Source of the DNA: CAVYGM01 sp963768025
Lineage (GTDB): Bacteria > Bacteroidota > Bacteroidia > Cytophagales > Spirosomataceae
Assembly: GCA_963768025.1 (NCBI GenBank)
Contig: CAVYGM010000026.1
Location: 186,001 to 250,000, forward strand
Reading direction: 5' to 3'
DNA: 64,000 nucleotides
This document shows positions 54,042 through 62,462 of this stretch, one piece after another (the stretch's first letter is position 1; the number at the start of each line of letters is the position of its first letter). The translations under genes were made by a program, and so were the position numbers. Under the pieces are notes generated by a model. That model was given only the letters and a program-made list of their open reading frames with translations, had not been told where the DNA came from and did no database searches.

Positions 54042-55805
54042 TCAATAGCGGTATTTTTTTCCTTCAAAATCAAACAGGACAATCCGTTTGCCCGTGTCTC
54101 CTTTGATCAATATGACACGATCGGTTTGGGTGGTGTCCATACGTTGCCAGTACTCGGCATCTCGGGGAAGGTAAAAGTTGGTCCATTGGGCATCCATGAT
54201 CGAATAGGGATAATGGGTCTTTTCAATGGAATCGCGGGGATTGAGTTTGATCGATGGGTACAAGATGGTATCGCCGGGGGCGTAAGTTGCCTTTATTTTT
54301 TCGGCGGTAAGCAGGTACGGATTGGGCCCCCTTGGATTTACAAAATAGGTATACTTTGGGTCTCGATCCTGATAAATGCGCACCAAAAGATTGCCTACGT
54401 TGTAAAGCTGAATGGCCAGCACCCCCGCCAGAATCCACTTAAACCTAGTGGGTGCCTGCCACAGCTGTTGCAAAAGCATCCCGACGAAAATGATGGAGTA
54501 AGGAAACGAAAAACCCGAATACCGCTGGGTAAGGCCATAGGTATGGTTGTTTTTGAACGACATCAAAACCAGAAAAAGGGTAGGCACCGTGGCCAGAATA
54601 CCTAAAAAAATAAGGAGAGACCGCTGGGTGGACAGGCGATTCTGTCGCAAGTAGAGAATGAATAAATATAAGAAAGTAGGTACTGCCGCCAACACAATGT
54701 AGCTCGGGCGGGGAACGGTATAAAACGGCAAGCCGGCGATCAGTAATACGCCAAAAGCCAGCGGCATCCAGGGGGCTGGTTTGTCAGCCCGGCGGTACCG
54801 ATGAAATAGAAAGGTAGCGAGTAGCCCAAGCAATAAGGCTAGGGCCATGTTCCTTAGTCCCAGGGCGTCTATTTGACCGAGGCCATTGGTTATTATCAGC
54901 AGATCGGCCCAAAGCGGCATGGATTTGATGGTAACATTGGGGAGAGTAGCGGGTAAGATTATCGCAAACTCGTTGTCGTAGGGGTGGGTTTGGGCTAGCC
55001 CCCGGTACAGTTGGGCCTGGTAGGCCAGCGTTTGGAAGGTGTACTTTCCTCCACCGTAAATAAACCACAGCGACACGATACCTACCCCCACGATCGCGGT
55101 CAGAATAAAGGGTACCCATTGCTTCAGGGGCCGCAGGAAAAAAAGGACGTAAAGCCCGTGGCACAGAAAAACCGTAATGGTGAGATAGTGCGAAAGAATG
55201 CACAGAACGAACATCAGTCCGTACGTAAAATAGAGGCTGCGGGCGGGCTTATTGGCATTCAGCCGTTCCACAATCAGCAAAAAGATATGCGTAGCCAGAA
55301 GCGTAAGCAGAAAACTCATGGAGTAGTTACGAGCCATGTGGCTATACGCCACAAAAAACGGCTCTATGGCCGCCAGAAAGGCGCTCAATAGCGCCAGCGA
55401 TTCCGATCGCAGATGTCGCTTCACAAAGATATATACCATACCCACAACCATGGTACTGAACAGCACCGAAAGGAAACGGGCTGAAAAATCACTAAATCCG
55501 AATAGCTTCAGCCACACCCACAGCACACCGTAGTAAATGGGACTATTGCCAATGTCGCTGCGAATATTTGCTTCAATGTAATCGGCGAAGGTTTTTTTCT
55601 TCCAGAATTCTTTGGGAGTAAAATAAGTTTTCCCCGCCTGAAAAAAGACATCCTTTTGGTTGGCTCCTTCCATGATGATCCCCTGCGAAATCACCATGGT
55701 GTATTTCTCATCGAGGTACAGGGCATACGTACCCGACTTGTATACTCGTAGAAAAAAGGCTAGGAGGATGATGAGGATAAGGTTATACGGGGTTGCCAGC
55801 TTCAT
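54042..55805 (-). CDS. Membrane glycosyltransferase, GT39/ArnT-like
   Basis: A 587-residue inner-membrane protein with about a dozen hydrophobic helices and a soluble C-terminal part (about 480-587). The first loop carries LYLDEKYT (about 30-37), the acidic-pair motif of the GT-C PMT/ArnT superfamily, and RARFLSVLFS-like FSARFLSVLFSTMVVG and YSHMARNYSMSFLLTLL follow in the right places. Such enzymes move a sugar from a polyprenyl-phosphate donor to a lipid or protein in the periplasm. No partner gene (arn or LPS genes) is adjacent, so acceptor and sugar are unknown. Confidence 0.82.
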   Translation of the reverse strand: MKLATPYNLILIILLAFFLRVYKSGTYALYLDEKYTMVISQGIIMEGANQKDVFFQAGKTYFTPKEFWKKKTFADYIEANIRSDIGNSPIYYGVLWVWLKLFGFSDFSARFLSVLFSTMVVGMVYIFVKRHLRSESLALLSAFLAAIEPFFVAYSHMARNYSMSFLLTLLATHIFLLIVERLNANKPARSLYFTYGLMFVLCILSHYLTITVFLCHGLYVLFFLRPLKQWVPFILTAIVGVGIVSLWFIYGGGKYTFQTLAYQAQLYRGLAQTHPYDNEFAIILPATLPNVTIKSMPLWADLLIITNGLGQIDALGLRNMALALLLGLLATFLFHRYRRADKPAPWMPLAFGVLLIAGLPFYTVPRPSYIVLAAVPTFLYLFILYLRQNRLSTQRSLLIFLGILATVPTLFLVLMSFKNNHTYGLTQRYSGFSFPYSIIFVGMLLQQLWQAPTRFKWILAGVLAIQLYNVGNLLVRIYQDRDPKYTYFVNPRGPNPYLLTAEKIKATYAPGDTILYPSIKLNPRDSIEKTHYPYSIMDAQWTNFYLPRDAEYWQRMDTTQTDRVILIKGDTGKRIVLFDFEGKKYRY

Positions 55806-55959
55806 AGGAACTTGATTGCGAAAATGAGTGGGTTGTTGGCCAGTGACAGGTACTTATTTTCCGCAAAGAACAGGAAATTATGCATTGGGTGAAAAGAATA
55901 TCCCGTTAAAAAAGATAAGTCGTGTAATCACCATCGGAATATCCTGTAAGTTTCTGATC

Positions 55960-55989
55960 AAAAAAAATCAAGGCTGAGAAGGTACCTTG
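55960..55989 (-). terminator. Terminator after the queuosine-precursor transporter
   Basis: Stem CAAGG / CCTTG with an 11-base loop, followed on the minus strand by A and eight T. The hairpin starts two bases after the stop codon. Confidence 0.5.
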
Positions 55990-55990
55990 C

Positions 55991-56794
55991 TCACCTAAAA
56001 GAGGACTCAGCGGCCTCTTTGACCAGTTCTTCGGCCTGAGCTACTCCCAGGTAGCGGTCTATAAAATAGTGGGCAACGTAGAGCAGCGGGGTGGTAAGGA
56101 TGGCAATGGCGCCCTTGTACAAATAATTCACAGTGCCGACGGCCAGTACCTGATCCACGGACCAATTGCCAAAAACATAAAAGGCAATGGCTATGACCAC
56201 AAAACTATCCACCAATTGGGAAAACATAGTGGAACCCGTCGCCCGCAACCAAATGTGTTTGCTGCCCGTCCGACGCCTGAGCCAGGTAAATACGGAAACA
56301 TCCAGAAGTTGGCCGAGCAAAAAAGCAGTGATAGAACCAATCATGATCCCGAGTCCCTGCCGGAAAATTCTGGAAAAAGCTTCGTTGATATTGAATGCGT
56401 TTCCGGCCGCATCCTCCCGGTTTAGGTCCAGCCAGAACTGCGCCGGGGGCAACAGGGTAGTGGCATAGACGGTAACAAACATATACACAATAAAACCGGC
56501 GGTGAGGAATGAAATCCGGCGTACCCCCTTTCGCCCGAAGTACTCGTTGATGAGATCGGAGGTAATGAACACAATCGGCCAGTTGAGGACACCAGCCGAC
56601 ATGTTGAAATCCAGCACTTGCCCACCCAGGGGAATTTGGGCCGGATTCCACCCCATCATGGATTCCATCGAAAAAATTTTGGCCCCAATGATTTCGGCAA
56701 TAAGGGCATTGGTGAGAAACAACCCGCACAGAAACAGGAAAAGGCGCTGACCCTTTCGTTCAATCAGGTCGGGAGGCGAGGGAACGGTATTCAT
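55991..56794 (-). CDS. Queuosine precursor transporter (YhhQ/VUT family)
   Basis: A 267-residue inner-membrane protein with six hydrophobic helices. It has the VUT-family segments NALIAEIIGAKIFSM (about 29), LNWPIVFITSDLINEYFGRKGVR (about 70) with the acidic motif DLxNEYFG, FGLGxxIGSITAFLLGQLLDVSVF (about 150) and GSTMFSQLVDSFVVIAIAF (about 187). Proteins of this family import queuosine precursors such as preQ0/preQ1 or queuine. No preQ1 riboswitch is visible in the 140 bases upstream. No queuosine synthesis gene is in the window. Confidence 0.88.
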   Translation of the reverse strand: MNTVPSPPDLIERKGQRLFLFLCGLFLTNALIAEIIGAKIFSMESMMGWNPAQIPLGGQVLDFNMSAGVLNWPIVFITSDLINEYFGRKGVRRISFLTAGFIVYMFVTVYATTLLPPAQFWLDLNREDAAGNAFNINEAFSRIFRQGLGIMIGSITAFLLGQLLDVSVFTWLRRRTGSKHIWLRATGSTMFSQLVDSFVVIAIAFYVFGNWSVDQVLAVGTVNYLYKGAIAILTTPLLYVAHYFIDRYLGVAQAEELVKEAAESSFR

Positions 56795-56936
56795 TCGGTA
56801 GAGTAGGGGTAGGGTGATACTGTGCCCCTACTTGTTCGGGGCATGTGGTTCCAAAACTATCCGAGATTCTGAATGTTTGGTCCCCGCCCTGATTTGATCA
56901 GAGAGGGGACATTGGCCCAAATCCCAGACCTGTCAG

Positions 56937-58181
56937 CTAGTGTACCATCTCTTCGATGGGATGAGGCGACGGGATTTGGTGGGAGTGTAAGAAAAATGTA
57001 ATCCGATCCATGGCAAGATTCAATTCGTCGGTAGTGGGCAAAAACACAATCCTGAAATGGTCATTGTGAATGTAATTAAACCCAGTGCCGGCCACGACGA
57101 GTACTTTTTGCTCGCTCAAAAGATCGTACACAAACTGGCCATCGTCGGCAAAGCTGAATTTTGAAAAGTCAATCTTCGGGAAAACGTACAAGGCCCCCTT
57201 CGGCTTTACGCAAGTGATGCCGGGTATGGCAGTGAGTCGGTCATACACCAGGTTCATTTGTTTGTGGAGCCGCCCGGACGGGAGCACCAGGTCATTAATA
57301 CTCTGGTACCCTCCCAGGGCAGTTTGGATGGCGTATTGCGTGGGTACATTGGCACAAAGCCGCATACTGGCCAGGAGGAGAAGGCCCTCTATATAGGATT
57401 TGGCCCGGTGCCTGGCTCCGCTCAGGATCATCCAGCCTCCCCGAAAGCCGGCAGCGCGATAGTTTTTGGACAAGCCGCCAAAGGTAACGCAGAGGGTTTC
57501 TTCCACCATGGTGGCTATGGGGTAATGGACGGCTCCGTCGTAGAGGATGCGGTCATAGATTTCGTCGGAGAAAATAATGAGGCCATGTTCTTCGGCGATG
57601 CGCGCGATCCGTTCTACCACTTCCTTTTCGTATACCGCCCCGGTCGGATTATTTGGGTTAATCAGCACAATCCCCCTGGTGCGGGAAGTGATTTTGCTTT
57701 CCAAATCATCCAGATCAGGGTTCCAGTCCGAAGCTTCATCGCAAATGTAATGGACTGGTTTACCCCCGCTTAATGCCACGGAAGTAGTCCATAGGGGGTA
57801 GTCAGGCGAGGGCAATAGAATCTCGTCACCCGTGTTGAGCAGGGCCTGCATGGAGAGCAAAATCAACTCGCTCACCCCATTGCCAATGAATATGTCATTG
57901 ATTTCAACGTTCCGGATGCCCTGGGTTTGGGTGTAATGCATGACGGCCTTACGGGCAGCAAACAACCCCCGCGAATCCGCGTAGCCCTGGGCATTGCGGA
58001 TGTTCATGATGATGTCATGCACAATTTCGTCCGGGGCGTCAAAGCCAAACGGTGCCGGATTGCCAATGTTCAGATTTACTATTTTATATCCCTGACTTTC
58101 CAAATCCTGGGCTTTGTGGTATACCGGACCTCGTATGTCGTACTTCAGATTATCCAGTCGTTGGCTTTTTAAGAATTCCAT
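56937..58181 (-). CDS. Aspartate-family aminotransferase (AlaA-like)
   Basis: A 414-residue PLP-dependent fold-type I aminotransferase. PLP contacts: NPNNPTGAVY (about 177), SDEIYDRILYDG (about 207), the Schiff-base Lys in GGLSKNYRAAGFRGGWM (about 239) and FRIVFLP (about 380). The opening (MEFLKSQRLDNLKYDIRGPVYHKAQDLESQGYKIVNLNIGNPAPFGF) is that of E. coli AlaA/YfbQ, which makes alanine from pyruvate and glutamate. The gene stands alone with a perfect -7 box 51 bases upstream. The alanine preference is inferred from this resemblance. Confidence 0.87.
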   Translation of the reverse strand: MEFLKSQRLDNLKYDIRGPVYHKAQDLESQGYKIVNLNIGNPAPFGFDAPDEIVHDIIMNIRNAQGYADSRGLFAARKAVMHYTQTQGIRNVEINDIFIGNGVSELILLSMQALLNTGDEILLPSPDYPLWTTSVALSGGKPVHYICDEASDWNPDLDDLESKITSRTRGIVLINPNNPTGAVYEKEVVERIARIAEEHGLIIFSDEIYDRILYDGAVHYPIATMVEETLCVTFGGLSKNYRAAGFRGGWMILSGARHRAKSYIEGLLLLASMRLCANVPTQYAIQTALGGYQSINDLVLPSGRLHKQMNLVYDRLTAIPGITCVKPKGALYVFPKIDFSKFSFADDGQFVYDLLSEQKVLVVAGTGFNYIHNDHFRIVFLPTTDELNLAMDRITFFLHSHQIPSPHPIEEMVH

Positions 58182-58501
58182 GAAAAAGCGAAATAGTAGT
58201 TTGGAACGTAAAAAAAGAAATTTTGGAAAGTCAAAGATACCAAAAAATGTAAAGTCAGGCCACCCGAGGTGGATTCTGGAAAAAGTGTATTTTGAAATAA
58301 TTTTAAGAAATACCCGAACGTTCCCTATATAAGTAGTTCATACTGAGGAGTCCAAAACCGGTATTTGCTTCGTGTCTTCCTGTATATGTCTGATAGACAG
58401 ATAGAAATATTTTCTAACCAAGGAAGTTATGAATTAAAATGCCAGTAAATTAGGGGTCTGTCTACCTTCTTAAGGAAGTGAAATTGCCTTTTAGAAATCC
58501 T
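58182..58501. other. Divergent intergenic region with a -7 box
   Basis: About 320 bases between the aminotransferase and the PSCyt1 gene. It contains the aminotransferase -7 box at 58232 and no supported gene. The in-frame GTG at 58478 is not used as a start. Confidence 0.5.
58232..58239 (-). promoter_or_regulatory. -7 box (TATCTTTG, minus strand) for the aminotransferase
   Basis: Perfect TAnnTTTG match reading leftward, 50 bases before the start codon at 58181. Confidence 0.5.
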
Positions 58502-60829
58502 ATGAATAAGCGTTTGATTTATATTGGTTTGTGTGTGTCGGCCGTAATTGGGCTGCTGATGGCCTCTTGTTTTCAGAATAACCGGCTATTCAAAAAGAAC
58601 AGTGAACCCGAAACCGTAAGCTATAACTTTCACATCCGGCCCATACTTTCCGACAAGTGTTTTGCCTGCCACGGACCCGACGCCAAAAAGCGAGAGGCTA
58701 GTCTGCGGCTGGATCTGGCAGAGACCGCCTTTCTTCCTTTGAAAGAAACCAAGGGGGCGTTTGCGCTCGTGCCCGGCAAACCCGAAGAGTCGGAGCTATA
58801 CCGCCGGGTGAGCTCTACCGATCCCGAATACCAGATGCCCACGCCCGAGTCGCATCTGGGGTTGTTGAACGAGGATGAAATAGGCTTGATCAGAAAGTGG
58901 ATAAAACAAGGGGCCAAGTACGAAAAGCACTGGGCGTTTGTGCCCCCAGTAAAAGCCGCCCTTCCGGAAATAGAGGAAGAGACATGGCCTCGAAACGAAA
59001 TAGATCGGTTTGTGCTGGCCAAAATGGAGCAAAAGGATTTAAGCCCCAACGAGGAAGCCGGGAAGGAATATTTGCTGAAACGCCTATCCCTGGACTTGAC
59101 GGGCCTGGTACCTACCCTGGACATGATGGACCAGTTCCTGGCCGATAAAAGCGAACAGGCCTATGGAAAAATGGTGGATGAGTTGCTGAAAAAGCCTTCC
59201 TACGGGGAGAAAATGGCGGTACATTGGCTGGATATAGCCCGGTATTCCGATTCTTATGGCTACCAGGACGACAACATCCGGACCCAATGGCCCTGGCGCG
59301 ATTGGCTCATTCATGCCTTCAACAAAAATATGCCGTACGACCAGTTCCTGACCTGGCAGCTTGCGGGCGACATGCTTCCCAACGCGGATAAAGAAAAAAT
59401 CCTGGCGACGGGTTTTTTTCGCAATCATAAATATACCGAGGAAGGAGGGGTTATCCCGGAAGAGTACCGCATCGAATACGTGCTGGATAAAACCAAAACC
59501 TACTCCAAAGGGATTCTGGCCCTAACCGCCGAATGCGCCCAGTGCCACGACCACAAGTACGATCCGATATCGCAGGTGGATTATTACAGTCTATTTGCTT
59601 TTTTTAACAATCTCAATGAGGTAGGGTATGAGGGGGACGTATCCCAATCAAAACCAGCTAAGAATCCAATCCTGAAAATTACCGATGAGGATGCTACCAA
59701 GCTCCTCACCTTTATCAACCGCAGAGATACCAGTTCGCTGTACGTATCCGTGCTGGGGGATCTGGACACCCTGCGCAAAACCTACGTCCTGAACCGGGGT
59801 GTGTACGATGCCCCCACCAAGGAGGTGCGCGCGCAGCCATTGAAGGCAGTGATGGCCTTTGACACCACGAAATTTCCCCGAAACCGGCTCGGGCTGGCCC
59901 GCTGGACCACCGACCGCCGAAATCCGCTGACGGCCCGAGTGTTTGTGAATCAGATGTGGCTGCAATTTTTTGGTCGGGGATTGGTCAAAAGTACCGGCGA
60001 TTTTGGGATGCAGGGCGATTTGCCCACCCATCCAGAATTATTGGACTGGCTGGCCGTTGATTTTATGGAGCATAAGTGGGACGTAAAAAGACTCATAAAA
60101 CAGATGGTGACCTCCGCCACCTACCGGCAATCGGCCAGGGTGGGGAAGGAAAAAATGGCCGTGGACCCCGAAAATGTCTTTCTGTCCCACGGCCCACGCT
60201 ACCGCATTCCGGCCGAGCTCGTTCGGGATGTGGTGCTTTCCAGCAGTGGCTTGCTGGTACCTATTATCGGTGGACCCAGCGTAAAACCCTACCAACCCGA
60301 GGGCTTGTGGGAAGCCGCCACTTCGGGTAGGGGCGAACTCAAAGCCTACATCCAGGATAAGGGCAGCGCCTTGTACCGTAGGGGAATGTATACCTTCATT
60401 AAATTGACGGTACCGCCTCCTTCCATGATCATTTTTGATGGCAGTAACCGCGATCAGTGCGAGGTAGTACGTACCAAAACCAACACCCCCTTGCAGGCGT
60501 TGGTCATGCTCAACGACCCCACCGTGCTGGAAGCTTCCCGGGTATTGGCGCAAAATCTGATGAAAGAAAAAAGTACCCCCCAGGACAAAATAACCACCGC
60601 CTTCCGCCGGATCGTCTGCCGGCGGCCCACCGAGAGGGAACTAACCGTTCTGAAAGGGTACTTCGATGAGCAGGTCAGCTTGTTCAAAACCAAAAAGCTG
60701 GATGCCAACAAAATTGTAAACGTAGGAGAGTACCCCATGGCGACCGTTCCCGACAAAGCCTCCTGGGCCGCGCTCATGCAGGTGATCAGTACCATTTACA
60801 ACATGGAAGAGGCTATAACGAAGACGTAG
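58502..60829 (+). CDS. PSCyt1/DUF1549/DUF1553 lipoprotein
   Basis: A 775-residue predicted lipoprotein (lipobox at Cys23, GLLMASC). It begins with a planctomycete-type cytochrome domain (heme motif CFACH, Cys53-His57), followed by DUF1549 (about 120-330, RNEIDRFVLAKMEQK, LDIARYSDSYGYQDDN), a second CxxCH (CAQCHDHKYDPI, about 344) and DUF1553 (about 490-760, NPLTARVFVNQMWLQFFGRGLV, TNTPLQALVMLNDP, RRPTERELTVLKGYFDEQ). This architecture is common in Planctomycetes and Verrucomicrobia, where it is usually paired with DUF1501, as it is here. Activity is unproven. I start at ATG 58502, since the GTG at 58478 lies before the lipobox-sized leader. Confidence 0.87.
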   Translation: MNKRLIYIGLCVSAVIGLLMASCFQNNRLFKKNSEPETVSYNFHIRPILSDKCFACHGPDAKKREASLRLDLAETAFLPLKETKGAFALVPGKPEESELYRRVSSTDPEYQMPTPESHLGLLNEDEIGLIRKWIKQGAKYEKHWAFVPPVKAALPEIEEETWPRNEIDRFVLAKMEQKDLSPNEEAGKEYLLKRLSLDLTGLVPTLDMMDQFLADKSEQAYGKMVDELLKKPSYGEKMAVHWLDIARYSDSYGYQDDNIRTQWPWRDWLIHAFNKNMPYDQFLTWQLAGDMLPNADKEKILATGFFRNHKYTEEGGVIPEEYRIEYVLDKTKTYSKGILALTAECAQCHDHKYDPISQVDYYSLFAFFNNLNEVGYEGDVSQSKPAKNPILKITDEDATKLLTFINRRDTSSLYVSVLGDLDTLRKTYVLNRGVYDAPTKEVRAQPLKAVMAFDTTKFPRNRLGLARWTTDRRNPLTARVFVNQMWLQFFGRGLVKSTGDFGMQGDLPTHPELLDWLAVDFMEHKWDVKRLIKQMVTSATYRQSARVGKEKMAVDPENVFLSHGPRYRIPAELVRDVVLSSSGLLVPIIGGPSVKPYQPEGLWEAATSGRGELKAYIQDKGSALYRRGMYTFIKLTVPPPSMIIFDGSNRDQCEVVRTKTNTPLQALVMLNDPTVLEASRVLAQNLMKEKSTPQDKITTAFRRIVCRRPTERELTVLKGYFDEQVSLFKTKKLDANKIVNVGEYPMATVPDKASWAALMQVISTIYNMEEAITKT

Positions 60830-60842
60830 GGGATCAATTTTG

Positions 60843-60954
60843 AATGAGTGATTGAGTGAATGATAGAATAAAAAAAATATCATTCCGCCTGGATTTCACC
60901 ATCATTCACTCATCCACTCACCGCGGGGGCGGACCCCTCACTCATTCTATCATT
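60843..60954. repeat. Nested inverted repeat between the PSCyt1 and DUF1501 genes
   Basis: TGAGTG-type units form a 20-base inverted repeat (60845-60864 against 60901-60920, 18 of 20 matching) and an 11-base perfect one (60859-60869 against 60944-60954). The two overlap, so alternative hairpins are possible. The unit (GAGTGAATGA) is simple and may be a repeated intergenic element. Confidence 0.6.
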
Positions 60955-60959
60955 AAAAA

Positions 60960-62415
60960 ATGGAGAAGACTATTTTTGAATTTGGGTTGAATCAGAACCG
61001 GCGGCATTTTTTGTCAAAGCTGAGTTTAGGTTTGGGTAGCGTGGCGTTAGGTTCGTTGCTGGTTCCCGATTTGTTTAAACGGGGCGAAAATTCGGAAGCG
61101 GATGCTATGCTGAGCGGGCTGGCTCACTTTGCGCCAAAAGCCAAAAGGATCATTTATTTATTTCAGAATGGCGCTCCTTCGCAGTTGGATTTGTTCGACT
61201 ACAAGCCTACTGCTGAACAAGATGCAGGGCCAGGACTTGCCCGCCTCCATCCGGGGTGAGCAGCGGCTAACGGGTATGACCTCGGGCCAATCTACCTTTC
61301 CATTGGCCGGTACGGCTTTCAATTTCAAACAGTACGGTCAGGGGGGCGCGTGGATTAGTGAGACCTTGCCGCACATTGCGAGTATCGCCGATGAGTTGTG
61401 CTTTATCCGAACCATCCACACCGAAGCTATCAACCACGACCCCGCCCTGACGTTTTTTCAAACGGGCGCGCAGGTGGGTAATCGTCCGAGTATGGGGGCC
61501 TGGATGAGTTATGGCCTGGGGAGTGAAAACAAAAATCTGCCGGCCTACTGCGTATTGCTTTCACGCGGTAAAGGCAATGGACAAGGGGTGTATTCCAAGC
61601 TATGGACCAATGGATTCCTGGACTCGGTACATCAGGGGGTGCAGTTTAGTAGCGGCGATAATCCGGTGCTGTACCTCAACAACCCCGATGGGATGGATTT
61701 GGGCGAGCGGCGTAAAATGCTGGATAAACTGGCGGAGCTGAATCAAAGTACCTACGACGAGTTCGGGGACCCGGAAATCAATGCCAAAATCCAGCAGTAT
61801 GAAATGGCCTACCGGATGCAAACGGCCGTTCCCGAAATCACCGATATCAGCAAAGAACCCGAAAGTACCGTCAAGTTGTACGGTCCGGAGTGCCTGGTGC
61901 CCGGTACCTATGCCGCCAATGTGCTGCTGGCCCGGAAGTTGTCCGAAAAAGGGGTGCGTTTTGTGCAGCTGTACCACCAGGGCTGGGACTCGCACGGGAA
62001 TTTGCCCAACGAAATCCGGGGCCAATGCCTGGACGTGGATCAGTCGTCGGCGGCCTTGATTACCGATCTGAAACAGCGGGGACTACTGGATGAAACGCTC
62101 GTGATCTGGGGCGGGGAATTTGGCCGTACTAATTACTGCCAGGGGAAACTAGCTCCTGACAATTACGGCCGCGACCACCATCCGCGTTGCTTTACCATAT
62201 GGATGGCGGGCGGCGGCGTGAAGCCAGGGGTCTACGGCGAAACTGACGAATTTGGCTATAACATTGTCCAGAATCCGGTTCACGTCAATGACTTCCACGC
62301 TACCGTACTGAACCTGATGGGGGTAGATCACGAAAAACTTACCTACAAGCACCTGGGCCGCCGCTACCGGCTGACCGATGTAGCCGGAAAGGTAATCGAC
62401 GGTTTGATTGCCTGA
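60960..62415 (+). pseudogene. DUF1501 protein, frameshifted
   Basis: A DUF1501 family (sulfatase-like fold) protein of about 484 residues after repair. It starts with a leader (NRRHFLSKLSLGLGSVALGSLLVPDLF, about 13-39) of the Tat-like type with RRHFLSK, and then AKRIIYLFQNGAPSQLDLFDYKP. At about base 61209 there is one extra base: the frame stops at 61259, but the next one continues LLNKMQGQDLPASIRGEQRLTG and runs to 62415 with YHQGWDSHGNLPNEIRGQC and DETLVIWGGEFGRTNYCQGK (His and Glu typical of DUF1501). It follows the PSCyt1 gene in one direction and was probably broken by a consensus error. Secretion is suggested by the twin-arginine-like leader. Confidence 0.85.
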
Positions 62416-62462
62416 TGTCTAACCCTAAGCCTTAATCTTGGTTTGTCAATTGCCCCTTGTAT

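Noticed and set aside
56795..56936. preQ1 riboswitch before the queuosine-precursor transporter
   Set aside because: The region has GC-rich hairpins but lacks the short H-type pseudoknot pattern and the A-rich tail of preQ1-I.
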